Below, in pieces: positions 12,955 to 24,790 of a DNA stretch of 64,000 nt (the stretch's first letter is position 1; each line of letters starts with the position of its first letter). The notes under the pieces were generated by a model. That model was not told where the DNA came from. It searched no databases and worked only from the letters and a program-made list of their open reading frames with translations. This stretch comes from Lichenostomus cassidix (lineage: Eukaryota; Chordata; Aves; Passeriformes; Meliphagidae): NCBI GenBank assembly GCA_008360975.2, contig CM039182.1:149114656-149178655 (forward strand), in the 5' to 3' direction. The position numbers and the translations under genes are program-made.

Positions 12955-15096
12955 CTGCAAATTAAGAAAACAGAAGATAATTACAGGGTGCAAACCAAAA
13001 ACAAAGACTTCATGCCAACAACAATTCAGAAATTACCTCATGGGCATAAAGAGGTGAGAATCCTCTTGGTTGTGACCTGTAGTTGTGCAGGGAAGCAGGA
13101 CCCACACCCTTTTTGACGAACATCCCCCCCATCAGTCAGAGGCAGGATGGCTGACAGCTCTCAAGTGTGCTCCGACAGGATGGAGGTTACCTCTCATCCC
13201 ATTCCCACTGAAATCAATGGGAAAAGTGGCAGGAAATTCAAAGCAAAGCAGCTCAGGACTGATAGATTTACTGGATTAGGGTTAAATTATAGAAGGGACA
13301 TGGCACCTGAAATTAACTTATTAGAGCTCAGGGATAAGATTCACCAGTGGGTTACTGACCATCTCCAGGTGTCTGTCCTTGATCAAATCATCTCAGACAA
13401 TATCACAGAGAGCAAATCCAGGGTGTGTAATTCATCCCATTCTCCTGGAGTTGATCAAATTAAAAAAAAAAAACCACAACCCAAAGTCCTGGACCACATT
13501 GCCAAGCTGCAGTGGAGGTCTGTAAAATGGCTCAGACTGAGATAATCATCCAGAATCTAAGATTAAGGGAGAAGAATCTCACCCTAGATTGCCATGTCTG
13601 GCACTGGGGGAAGCCTGGAGGAGCCACAAGGAATCAAAATGAGACTGGAAAAGAAAGATTTTCAGTTGCACATCACAACTGACAGGTGCCCACTTCCATC
13701 AAAAACAAATATTAACTTTGGCTGCTGACCGTGGTCAGAAAGCAAGACACCTGTGGTATGAAACCTGCAAGAAAGGGTTTGTGTTTCCAGCAGAAATCTT
13801 GGAATTCTTGACCATCTTGTCCCCCTAGAGATGTGCAGCCAATAATTTCTGGCCACAGTGGGAGAATACTTGGCCTTGGTCTGTTTCTGGGTGGTTTTGA
13901 GCACAAAATACATCACAGAGTACATGAACATGATCAGGAGAACTCAACCTCAGGTAGAAATTGGAGAATAAAGTTCCAGGGATTTCTCTAATCCTTAAAA
14001 AAAACAATGGAAATTCTTCAATTAATAGTATCAGGAGTTGGATTAAAACATGCCACAAAAGATTTAAGTAATTTATTACTTGGTTCTAAAGGAAAGAACA
14101 GGGATTAACTTGGCCATCTTTGTGGTGGGCAAAGAAATGAGGGTTTGTAGATAATTTGTGGAAAGTGGTTTCATTCAGGTTTTGCCATTTTAAAATGAAA
14201 CAGTGGGAAAGTCTGTTAGGTAATTATGCACTTATAATAATCACTCAAAATGAAATAAATTTTACAAAAGCAAATGAAATAAAAAAAAGAAAAAACACAA
14301 AAAAAGGAGAAAAATATCAAAAACCCAAGTGCCTAATCAAGGTAACAGAACTTGCTCATGTATAATGTTTCTTGGGATCTTAGTGCAGACACCCTTCACT
14401 GCTCAACATCTCCTAAAGGCTGATTGGCCTCAGAAAATTAATCATTTAGGCAGAGAGGAGCTACCGAGGAGAAATTTATTTAATATATCCTTCTAAAACA
14501 AGAGTAATCTGTCTGTGCTTCTCCTGGGGAAGAAGGAAATCATAGAAGCAGCTTAATTTAGCTCCCTCAAAAGGCCCTCCAGAGGAGCCCAACGCTTTCT
14601 GCTGCCTGCAGGGAAGCCTGAGGAGGTTTGCCTTCGTTAGATAAAATTAAACACTCTGCACACCCCCTTAGTGCCTCATGGAATGGGAGAAGCATAGCTT
14701 AGGCACTGTTTCTGCAAACATCATCCATGTTTTTCCCAGCCCAGGCTTTCCCAAGTAAGAAGGATGTGTGCTCCATGTCCTGTGTGAGCTGATGGGATGT
14801 TACAGAGGGAGGTTGGGTCCTCGTGGCACTAATTCTGCTCATTTGTTCTCCCAGTGGGGGAATAGCAGTCCTGGAATAAGTAAATTTCCCATTTAAATTC
14901 TATTTTTGAAGCAACTTGTAATCCTGAGGCACGGGGGAAAAGCTAAAACAAGCAAAAAAAATTTCCAAACCAGCTCTAAAACTCTGTAATAATGAGACAT
15001 AAATAGGTAAAGCAATTTAACCAGATATTTCTGCTGATTAGCACAGGGAAGTGAGGAAAGGAAAGAGAATTTGGCTGAAATCACAAAGAAATATGC

Positions 15097-15164
15097 AATA
15101 AGTCAATGATGTTAGTAAGTCAGTGATGGCAATAAGTCAGTTATGTCAATATGTCACTGACAGA
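15097..15164. repeat. 17-bp minisatellite, about four copies
   Basis: The units AATAAGTCAATGATGTT, AGTAAGTCAGTGATGGC, AATAAGTCAGTTATGTC and AATATGTCACTGACAGA lie end to end with a constant 17-bp period. Each keeps the GTCA core. There are no flanking transposon features. Confidence 0.9.
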
Positions 15165-17320
15165 TATTTCAGTGAATCTTTGCTGAACTCAGGGTGGTTC
15201 ACAGCTTCACCTTGGCCACTTGGGGATGGAGAAACAAAGGTGGGAAGATCCTCAGTAGGCTGAAAAGAGCTGCTGGAGGGATTTGCCTTTTCCTTCCCTT
15301 GGCTTTGGGATGAAGGGACAGTGACTTTCTTCCCAAATAGATGAGATAATCCACCCCTGGTCTGGAATTTCTCAAAGAAATCTAATCCCATGACAATTTT
15401 CTGCCCTCAGACTGTGGTGACTAATTTATTGTACAATTTGAAAACAAAAATCCTAAGGACATGAGACTGACATTTTGGTAAACTGAGGGCTGCACCAAAG
15501 CAGATGGTGGTTGCAACCAAATACATCAGGGAATTGGGAAAATATTTATAATTTTTCATCTAAAACACAGTTTTGCAACAGAAGTAGTGAAGGTGACAGA
15601 GCTAACCAGGTTTTGGATTCAATTTGCTATGATTTTATGACACATTTATCTCACACAGATGGCAATAATGATGACCCCAAGGGGTATCTTTCAGCTCCAG
15701 CTATTTATCTGTGTCCTGAGGTCAAGCCCTTCTAATGGCCAACAGGAATCTTATATGGAAAATAACTGGAGTGACAGTGGGGGTTTTGCCCTAATCTTTC
15801 AAGGAAACACTCATATGACCTGAATCTTTACAGCAGCAACAATGGATTGGTTTCACAAGGTAGAATTTCAGCTAAACCACTTGAAAGACAGGAAAGTGAG
15901 ATCTTGAATGAGAATTTTTAAATGCTCCCACTTGGCAGTAACCAAAATGAGCCCCTTCAGGTTTTCATAGTATGCTTTTATTTTTAGCACTTTAATAAGC
16001 TTAACCCTCTTTTTATCGCTACAACTTCTGGCTAAAAATAATCAATATAACACACTGAGAGGCACAATAAAAAGAAGAAGGGAGGGAAAAGGGAGTATTT
16101 TGGTAATGCAGAAAGGTTTCTTTCCTAATTAAAAGCCAAGTTTGGAGGGAAATTGCTTTCAGCGTGAAAATGAATTTTGCCCATTCGAATTGCCATGTAC
16201 TTGGAAAGTTTTAAGTGAGTGTCATAGAATGAACAAAAGACCCTCAGGCTTAGTGCAGACAGAGCTGTGGATGTTAAAGGGAAGGAAAACGATGACAGTT
16301 CTTCCAGAGCAAAGTTTAAAATGGCTCAGGGTTAGTCATTTGCAAACTTCAATGTAAACATCGAGTTATAAATTCTGCACACGAGAGGATTTATAAAATA
16401 ATCATGCTCATATGTTAAACTCGGGCTAAACGGGTCACACTGGCTTAGATCGGTGCAAGAAAATACAATTTTCAGCTCTGTGAGTCATCAGGAGCTGTGG
16501 TTATTGCTTCCAAAAAAAGGCAGATAGAACTTACCTTCCTAGCTGATTTTTTCAAGGCACTAATTCTTCCACATAACAACCCAAAACAACCCTCAGAGGT
16601 GAGGACTGAGGCACTGAACAACCAGACAGCACCATTTCCCAGGCAGGCCTGGAAAGAGCATTTAGAGTACCCTAAAATGTCACAACCAGCTCTTCCTGTT
16701 GGTTTTCTTCAGCCAGCAGCCCAAACCCCTTGGTCTGAATGAATAAAAGTGGCTACAGGGCAATGGCCAAACAGCAGAATAAATTCACAGCACTTTTTCT
16801 CCCGAATGATTTATACTGTCCTTGAAATGCATCTTGGAAATGTCAAGTATCTGCTACTACATATGGATGTGCTGAAAAATGGCACTGCCCTGCCAGAGGT
16901 TTGCTGTGCCTGCCAGGATACATCTCCCAGGGATTTAAAATTCAAAGAGTGTCCTGGGTGTATCTATTGGAAAACAACAGGTTCTGTCAGAGAATAAGGC
17001 AATTCCTATCATCTGCTCGGTGCTAATGGCAGAGAGCAGAAATATTATCCCTTTAGCATTTGCAAAGCAATTTAGTGTTCTTTCTTAGAGAGACAAGTGG
17101 CCTCAGGTTCCTGATGTTTGCCACAGGAGAAGAGTGAGGGTGTGAAGAGTGTCCTGAGGGTGTAAGTTCTGGACTCAGTGAGCTCTGCACACTCTCAGTT
17201 ACCAATCCAAGGTGTCCACAGTTCCCACATAATCCAAGGTAATGATGCTCTCATATGACCTGGGATAATCAATCCAAGGCTCTCATTTTAAACTCAAAAA
17301 ATGTGCATGTGTAAGGTGCA

Positions 17321-17545
17321 AATATATTTTATATATATATATAATAATATTACAGTAATATTATAATATTACATTGTATTAATGTATAATATATAATAAT
17401 GATATTAATTATATATACTATAAATACAATAAATATAAATAAAATAAGTAATGATTGAATATAATTATATAATTACATATAATAGTATAATAAGATTATT
17501 ATAATATTACAATGTATTAATATATAATATATTAATATATATATT
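17321..17545. repeat. AT-rich low-complexity block with an internal 32-bp direct repeat
   Basis: About 225 bp is almost pure A/T with many TATAAT/ATTATA inversions. The segment 17361-17392 recurs at 17499-17530 with few mismatches, so it includes a local duplication 138 bp apart. Such blocks can form hairpins and often cause assembly errors. Confidence 0.93.
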
Positions 17546-17762
17546 ATTACAACCGACCTGATTCACTTTTATGTTTTTTCCATTTCCTTCTTTTTCTGAT
17601 TTAAAAAAAGTTATTTCAACAAGAGCTTTTTTCTTTTTGGTGAAGCAATTAAGGGGTCTGCCAGATTTATTGTTTTCCCCCAAATAATTTACAGAGCAAA
17701 ACAGCTCAAATAGCTTTGAACAGGAAATTACAAAGAGTTTCCTGTAGTACACCCTTTTTTTT

Positions 17763-17955
17763 CATAGAATCAGAGAATCATGGAATGGTTTGGATTGAAA
17801 GGGGATTTAAAAACCATTTACTTCCACTCTCTGCCATGGGCAAGGACACTTTCCACTATCCCAGGTTGCTCCAAGCCCTGTCCAACCTGGCCTTGAACAC
17901 ATCCAGGGATGGGGAATCCATATTTTCTCTGGGCAACCTTTTCCTCATGATTTAC
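17763..17955 (-). mobile_element. CR1 3'-end fragment
   Basis: The tail reads CATAGAATCAGAGAATCATG and is followed by GGAATGGTTTGGATTGAAAG, the CR1 3' terminus reversed. It breaks off at TTTTCTCTGGGCAACCTTTT. Positions 17844-17895 are 49/52 complementary to 20633-20684 in the opposite-facing copy. Confidence 0.93.
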
Positions 17956-19112
17956 ACTCAACGTTCTTTTTTTTTTTTAATTCTGTTAGACATTCAAGTT
18001 AAAGAAAAATACAATATGTTTCTTTAAATTTACCAAAAGAAGTAAAGATCAAAATTACATTTTTCCCCAAATCCAGCTCATGAATTGACACAGTTTGGAT
18101 TAATCTCTTAATGCCATTTGCATGCAGAATTTTTCAGAAGTCCACTTCTGTCTATAATTAACACAAAACTCACTTTCCATCACACAGCTGAGTTTTTGAG
18201 TCCTATAGCTGATGAAAGAAGTTTCAATCTGAGTTTGTCACAGGAGTAAATAAGGTTGGTAGGGGTGTGGATTCACAGAAATAAATATATTTTATTTCTG
18301 CTCGCTGTCTTGGAAAGATCACATATTTTATCTACCAAGTAAGGTCACTGATATTTACAACTTGCTTGACCTCTTTTGCTTTACATGGCTGGTTTGATTT
18401 ACTTAAACTGCTCCAGTCATGTTTCCCAAACAGTCTGGCAGAGTTTTGCACCTCCCAGCAGAAACAAACCTCCACCTGGCCAGCTCCTGCCTTCCTGACA
18501 TTTACTGCTCAATTGCAGCATTATTAGGAACCACAGCCATGGCAGTTCTAACTTCCCAAAAATTGCTCTGGATAAATTGATGTGAGAAAAATCCTACGGG
18601 TGGCAATAAACCTCGTAGAAGGAAGAGCCTTGCTTCTTGTACAAAATTAGCTGCCTCATTAACTGTAATTATACCAGCCCAATCACATTATGAGGGTCAA
18701 ACACAGAAACAAACACGGCTGACAAATCTTTAGGCGTCAGGAAATTTGCAAGTGCAGAGTTGCCCATTATTCTTCTCCTTGTAAACCAGCATGTGCTGTC
18801 TAACCAGCACTGCCAGCACCTCCTAAATGTGAAATCCTCCTGCAAGGATGACAGGAAAAATCACACAGAGAGCAGAAGGAGGAGAGAAACACAAAAGCTC
18901 ACGGAATTTTTGTGTTGCTTGTTGTCTCAAGTTAAATGAGTTGATCACAGATCACAGTAGCCCAACCTGGCTCCAACAACTCTGTCCCAGCAAAGCCACC
19001 AAGCTGTGCCTCAGGTCACACTGAGCACCTTCCAGGCTGTCCAGGGAGTTGTCTACTGGAGCCACCATTGCTGCAGTCCAGAAAAACAGGGAGAGGTGAG
19101 TGGTGTAAATAC

Positions 19113-19285
19113 CCCATAGAATCACAGAACAGCTTGGCTTAGAAGGGACCTTAAGGACCATTTAATTCCAAACCCCTGCCATGGGCAGGAACATCTTTCA
19201 CTAGACCAGGCTGATCAGAGATCCATCTGAGCTGGCCTTGAACACTTCCAGGGATGGGGCAACCACAACTTCTCTGGGCAGTGAA
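19113..19285 (-). mobile_element. CR1 3'-end fragment
   Basis: CCATAGAATCACAGAACAGC begins the reversed 3' tail. The middle (CACTAGACCAGGCTGATCAG) matches subfamilies that read ACCTGGTCTAGTGG rather than ACCTGGGATAGTGG. It ends at CAACTTCTCTGGGCAG. Confidence 0.9.
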
Positions 19286-20317
19286 TGGCAGTGAATCTCA
19301 GCCCTGATTCAGCAATATCCCAGTGTACCCTCCCTGCATGGGCTGTGCTCTGCACTGACACACAACTCTGGGTCCTATCAAGTGGCTGGAAGCAACACAG
19401 CCAAGAGAAGATTTCCCAACCCACCAGGAACCAATAAGAACAAAAACACACACATTCCCATAACAGCCTCCTCTGAGATCGCTTAGGAATCTTTACCAAA
19501 TGAGAGATTTTGCAGGCCTCATTCGACTGATTGGAGATATTAAAGCTGTTACATTCAGGTATTCAGGGACTATTCTCAAGATGTGCTCATTTTCTGCAGA
19601 TGTCCCATCCGAGACACATAACTCGGGAGGGTTTAGTTAAGGATCCGGTTGAACAATTTCCCAGCTCAGTGTGCAGTGTGACAACAGACTGTGCCATCCA
19701 GGCAGTCAGACTGGAGGAGGATGTGCTGATGGACCCTCTTGACAGTGTTTACGTGTCAAACCAGCCTTTGGGTCAGAAAGAAAAAAAAGTGGACTTGATT
19801 TCACAGGAAACAAACAAAAAAAAATTAAAAAAACAACCCCAAAACTGAAAAGAGCTCCCTGTATTCCAAAGCTTCCAAAATAAGCAATCCATTTGAATTC
19901 ATGCAAATATCTTTTCCTTTGAAGGAAGTTTAATGCTATTGTTACCTTCACTAGGCAATAAGTGACAATGTGGCACATCAGTGAATGTCAGCATTGCTCA
20001 AGGACTGAATACATTGGCCCATCAAGAAGTCCCTGACTGAAGGAAAGCAGCAGCTGCCGTGTTTTTACTTCTTTTTCCAGGTCTGTGGGCTCCAGCCTGA
20101 CAGATACCAGGCAGAGATGTTTGTTATGTGAAGGAGCATCGATTTTAGACCACGTTAAGAACTTTTTTCACCCAGTTATTTTCGGATATAAAAATTCCAG
20201 ACTTCAAGAGTGAAGTGAAAGCTCAGTAGCACCAAGATCTAAGTCTGGATAAGTACTGGTCGAAAAAGAAAGTCTGAGGAATTCTCAAGCTTGACACAGT
20301 AGGACATTGATTTGTTC

Positions 20318-20762
20318 TGAGGAGGCCACCAAGTTAATTAGCAGGATGGAACATCTCTCCTAATAGGAAAGGCTGAGACAATTGGGATTGTTCAGACTGG
20401 AAAAGAGAAGGGGTTTTGGTGACCTAATTGTGGCCTTCAAGTACCTGAAAGGAGCCTGCAAGAAAGATGGAGAGAGACTATTTACAAGAGCCTGGAGTGA
20501 CAGGACAAGGGGGAATGGCTTCAAACTAAAACAGAGTAAATTTAGCAGGAAGAAATTCTTCCCTATGAGGGTGGTGAGGCCCTGGCACAGGTTGCCCATA
20601 GAAGCTGTGACTGCTCCATCCCTGGAAGTGTCCAAGGCCAGGTTAGACAGGGTTTGGAGCAACCTGGGATAGTGGAAAATGTCCCTGACCATGGCAGGGG
20701 TTGGAATGAGATGATCTTTAATGTCCCTTCCAACCCAAACTTTCCTGTGACTCTATGATTCA
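20318..20762 (+). mobile_element. CR1 3' portion with ORF2 C-terminal coding remnant, about 445 bp
   Basis: The largely open frame 20382-20672 reads GLFRLEKRRGFGDLIVAFKY, then KGACKKDGERLFTRAWSDRT, GNGFKLKQSKFSRKKFFPMR and WHRLPIEAV. These are the conserved C-terminal blocks of CR1 ORF2, downstream of the reverse transcriptase core. A 3' UTR follows and ends CTTTCCTGTGACTCTATGAT. The coding part is fairly intact, so this is one of the younger copies here. Confidence 0.95.
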
Positions 20763-21210
20763 GCCAGTGAGATTTGCTGTGGGAAGACAGATTTGTCTAC
20801 ATTTGGTCTCGACAGAGAGGGAGAGAATTGGTAAATTACGTCCTGCATTTCTGCCCTTGAAATGTTAAAATAGGAGGCTGCTGTGTGAGCTTGGGACCTT
20901 TTCCCATTTTAGTGAACTGGGGAGGTTACAGATACACAAAGCTTGGTTCCAAAACTGCTCAAAAGAATCACAAATGTGACACTTTTAAAAGTGTACAATG
21001 TTTTCAGGACAATGTGGGTCTTTCCTTGTGGCTTTGAGAAATGCGAAGGAGCTGCAAACAGCAGCAGAAGTGGTGAAAGTTGAATTGGAGTAGTTTAGGC
21101 ATGTAGGTTTTGAATGTTATTCTGGCATAACTATTAAGGTTGCACACACAGGTAGGATGGAAAAAATAACTCTTCTAAAACACAGAACAGCATTTCCTTT
21201 TGCCATGGGT

Positions 21211-21226
21211 AAAAAAAAAAAAAAAA
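21211..21226 (+). repeat. Poly-A run, 16 bases
   Basis: An uninterrupted A run after TGCCATGGGT. No processed-gene body was recognised upstream. Confidence 0.85.
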
Positions 21227-21719
21227 GGCACTAACTCCTATTCAGGTCAACTTTGTTCTTGGTTACAAGACAAACAGAAGCCTGCAAAAGTGGACAAATA
21301 TGCACTTGCTTCCAATATATCAGATTCCAATATAAATATTGGCAGCTGTGCTGTTGGCACTTTCTTCAGAGGAACTCAGAATTTAAGGATTCTCTTCTCC
21401 CTAACAGCAGTTACAGAACTGATTTCATGGAAGTTTGTCTACATATCCCAGTACAACCAATCAAAGTACAGTCTTGCACAAGTAAAATAGAGATTTTTCA
21501 GTATGGAATATTGGCAATGTTTCAGACTGTCAGGGAACTAACTGTTCACCTGAGTGGCCATCTATGAGTATGAAAAGGAGTGGGTGTTGCTGTCACAATC
21601 ACCTCCAACATAATTTACTTCTCACAGTGCCAAACCTTTAATCTTTGGATGCTTTGGCTGCAGAATCCTTCTGCTACCAAAGCTACATGACTGTAAAGTT
21701 TAGTGGGGATGAACCTCTT

Positions 21720-22640
21720 CTGGCTATCTGGAGATCTTGCCATTTGTACATCATCTCCCCAAAGCTGCCCTCAATCCACACCAGAACCTCCTGGAGTATT
21801 TATGCCTTTTTGTGTTGTCCTTCCAGCTGACACTGGGGTGGTTGAAATCCCTCAGGAGGCCCAGACCCTGCAAAGGTGAGGCTGTTCCTGTCTGTAAATG
21901 CCTCATCCACTTTGCCTGTCCTCTTTTTAATCCTGACCCAGAAACTTCCCATCAGCTTCTCATCCATCCCCAGGCAGCATCCAGTGCACTCCAGCTGCTC
22001 CCTCACATAAAGAGAAACTCTTCCTCCTCATTTTCCTACCCTGCCCTTTCTAAAAGAACCTAAAATCTCCAAGGGAAAACTTCGTCATGGGAGCCAAACC
22101 ACCACATCTCCATGATCCCAGCAGGATTGTAGCTCTCCATCTTCACACAGAACTCTAATTCCTCAGGTTTATTCCCTATACTTTAGCACCCCAGAATGTT
22201 CAGCTCCTGGAGAGAATTTGGGATATTTGTCCATGATGGTGGTGCCTGGTAGGCATTTCCCTGCTCACTTCCAGGTCTGAAGGGTTCACTTTGTGAAGCC
22301 TTCCTGCCACACAGCCCTGTGTCCTTTTCTCAGCAATCCTGTCCTCTCCTCCCATGGGACCTCTGGTCAATCCCTCCCCCCCCTATGGTTACTAAAGTCC
22401 TCTTTATGTGGTGGATCCCATCTCTCCCAAGCAGAAATCTGCAAAAAAGGTCCCATGGAACCCAAAACCACATCACCAACACCAATTCTGCAACCAATTA
22501 TTGATTTCTCCTACAGAGTTCTTCTCCCTGCATTCTTCCCCCTCACCAGCAGCCTGTGTGATGAAGCTCCTCTGGGATGCTTTTGCCAAGAGCTCCTGCA
22601 GGATTGTGTTGGAAAGACTCTGCTGATCCACAGCTAACCC
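21720..22640 (-). mobile_element. CR1 fragment covering the start of the ORF2 endonuclease
   Basis: Read on the minus strand, the CR1 endonuclease N-terminal blocks appear in order with frame changes: GNKPEELE (about 22155-22185), then LYVREQLECT..CLGMDE around 21965-22010, then FWVRIKKRTGK near 21920 and GDFNHPS..W-DNT near 21820-21840. The part above about 22200 resembles the CR1 5' region. The copy therefore lacks the RT and 3' end, unlike most others in the window. Outer limits are approximate. Confidence 0.85.
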
Positions 22641-22835
22641 AGACCTTGTTTTGGTTTCAGAGGCTTGGGCTCACTGATATGGCAATGCATAATTAAATAT
22701 TTGTATCAAAGCCATGCCATGGGCAGGAACTTGGGCACAGAGTTTGCTTGCAGAAGACAGAAAATAACAGAGATATCCTCTCCCAAGTCTGCATTCTGTT
22801 TCTTGCCTGCATGACAGAAATTGTTCTCCCCCTAG

Positions 22836-22885
22836 GGAGTGTTTCCAAGGTGTTTATTAAGGAGTGTTATCAAGGTGTTTATTAA
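22836..22885. repeat. 25-bp tandem duplication, two copies
   Basis: GGAGTGTTTCCAAGGTGTTT followed by ATTAA (22836-22860) repeats at once as GGAGTGTTATCAAGGTGTTT plus ATTAA (22861-22885), with two differences. It looks recent. Confidence 0.93.
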
Positions 22886-23550
22886 GGAACTGGCTCACAT
22901 GCCAGAAAAACTCCTTTTAGGTTTTTTTTTAAGAAGCACAGGTTACTCTGCCTGTGCTACAAACAGACCACACAAAAACTTCCCAAGATTCTTTCATTCC
23001 ATGTATGTGAGAGGAATGGGCTGGAAAAAATAAAACAAGTGTCAGGAGAGCTGTCTCTTGTCATCATGGGATTTTCACTGAGGGGGTTTCAACATCCCTT
23101 GCCTCCTGATTCTTCATCTCACTTACTTTTGTGTGATATGAATGTCAGAAGATAAACAGGGACCCTTCAGCAGCTGATTGGGAAGACACCTCAATTGCCT
23201 GTCAGGATTAAAAGATAGTCCTAAAAAAACCTGTTAAAAATCTGCTGCAGTGTAAGTGGAAGAAGAAGAACCACAAAAAAACCCCAGAAAAACCTTATGA
23301 AAGCTCAAAGACAAAATGTCCTATTTAGTCTAACAGCTTCTCACAGGGAAGTTAATACTGGGATGGCTTCTATGCATGGGTAACATCTTAAAATAATAAA
23401 TATTGCCTTAAGAAAAGGAGTTGTGAGGATCTTGAAGCTAGCTGATGTATGTTGTCATGTCCCTCAAGGCATTAGCATCTGATGTGCTTTTAGAGATGAA
23501 TCAGGCTCCAAAGTTATCCATGCACAAAAATAAGCTTTCAAACCAGCATG

Positions 23551-23609
23551 AAGAGGGAAAAAAAAAAGAGAAAGAAAGAAAGAAAAAGAAGGAAAAATAA
23601 AAGAAAAAT
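23551..23609. repeat. Purine-rich (GAAA)n tract
   Basis: Nearly all bases are A or G, with a clear (GAAA)n core at about 23568-23587. It would be a polypyrimidine tract in the sense of the minus-strand gene. No AG and exon-like sequence follow it. Confidence 0.9.
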
Positions 23610-24717
23610 GCTAAAAATCTGATTTTAAATGTAGTCTTGATTTTTTTCCTGCCCCTGTGAACCTGGTGCTTCTCAGTGGGGTGCAGCTCATTCATTTCAA
23701 TATCTTATGCTAATGGAAATTTGCAAAAGGATGAACTTGGCAAAAAAATCTAGAGTGATTAATAAACAGCAGAGAAGAGTTTCTGCTTTTATGATCTGCA
23801 TATGGTTGTCTCAGGACTTGATCCTGCTCCCAGGAGCACCAGTGAGAACTCCAGCTGAGCCTTGAGGTGAGAATAAACCCCAAAAATCCTGCTGCCCTGG
23901 AGTTTAGGTCCCTTAACCAGCCTTTAGGACTATTAGCTCTCAAATTTGGAAATGGGCAGCTGTTACAGAATCACTGCTGTTGTACATACACAAAATAAGA
24001 GATAGAGAAGAAAAGTCTGTTTTTCTTAACTCCATCCAAAGAGAGCAGTGACAAAGACAAAAGTCAGAGGGAGCTGATCTAATGTGTCTTATCTCTCTGT
24101 TCACAAAAAGTGGTGGCTCTCAGTGATGGGCTGCTCTTAAATATAGGATTAGGAGTTACTGCCATCTCTTTTCCCAGTTTTCTCCAACATTCTCCTAGTC
24201 ATTGGGAGCTGGAGAAAAAAGAGGAGGTCAACTAATGGGCAGAAACTTCAGACTATGTATATGAGCACATCATGATGTCAGGCTTCTGTAAATTTAATTA
24301 GACACACCCTGCAATGTGGAATGAAAATTCTATTTAGAAGAAACAAGCTGCTTAATTGTCTCTAATTTCATCAGTAATCATCATACTAATTGCCACTACT
24401 AATGTTTTTTAATTACAGTTCCAGGTAAAAAGAAGAATTGGATCCTTTTCCAGTTAATGTTATATGCTCCCCATCGTCCTTTTTGCAGTCAAAAGGGAAT
24501 GGATTCATCTCCCTGTAAATTCTATTTTATGTTAAATATACCAGCAAACTATCCTTCACACGAGAACCTCATGGCACAGGGCAGCTTGTCAGATCAAAAC
24601 ATCTCTGGATGCACAAAATGCTCAAAACACAGGGAAAAAGGGCTGCTCAAGAGGGACAAGATCACACTGGAATGGTGGAAGAATGTAATAAAACCATAAT
24701 TTCAGTGTGACACCTAC

Positions 24718-24790
24718 CTATTGTGTCTCCTTGCTCATGCACCATGGAGGCCAAGTCTTTGATGATCTGGTTCACATCCAACATGTCACT
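24718..24790 (-). CDS. TSNARE1: TSNARE1-like internal exon B: core of the t-SNARE motif with the ionic-layer glutamine
   Basis: This 73-nt exon enters in phase 0 and leaves after one base of a codon. The acceptor is CTTTCTGTCTTTCCAG and the donor GTAGGT (24712-24717), both on the minus strand. It encodes SDMLDVNQIIKDLASMVHEQ and then GDTI plus the first base of an Asp codon. DVNQI(I/F)KDLA and the (H/S)EQGD segment are hallmarks of Qa-SNAREs of the syntaxin-7/12 group. The Gln of HEQG (codon at 24731-24733) aligns with the zero-layer glutamine that defines Q-SNAREs, and it is intact. The double Ile (NQIIKDLASMV) fits TSNARE1 better than STX12, which from memory has NQIFKDLAMMI. The exon joins exon A across 33.5 kb and exon C across 11.8 kb with consistent phase. 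If the donor were ignored, translation would add 18 codons and stop at 24662-24664. Confidence 0.95.

Larger units (their letters stand above)
12955..24717 (-). other. Intron between exons B and C (11.8 kb)
   Basis: It runs from the GTAGGT donor after exon B to the TTTGCAG acceptor before exon C. Listed separately inside it are a 17-bp minisatellite (15097), an AT-rich block (17321), three CR1 3'-end copies (17763, 19113, 20318), a CR1 endonuclease-coding fragment (about 21720-22640), a 25-bp tandem duplication (22836) and a purine-rich tract (23551). 13000-15000, 15200-17300 and 22900-24700 show nothing beyond simple A/T runs. No further SNARE exon is needed: B and C join in frame and complete the motif. 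Confidence 0.85.
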
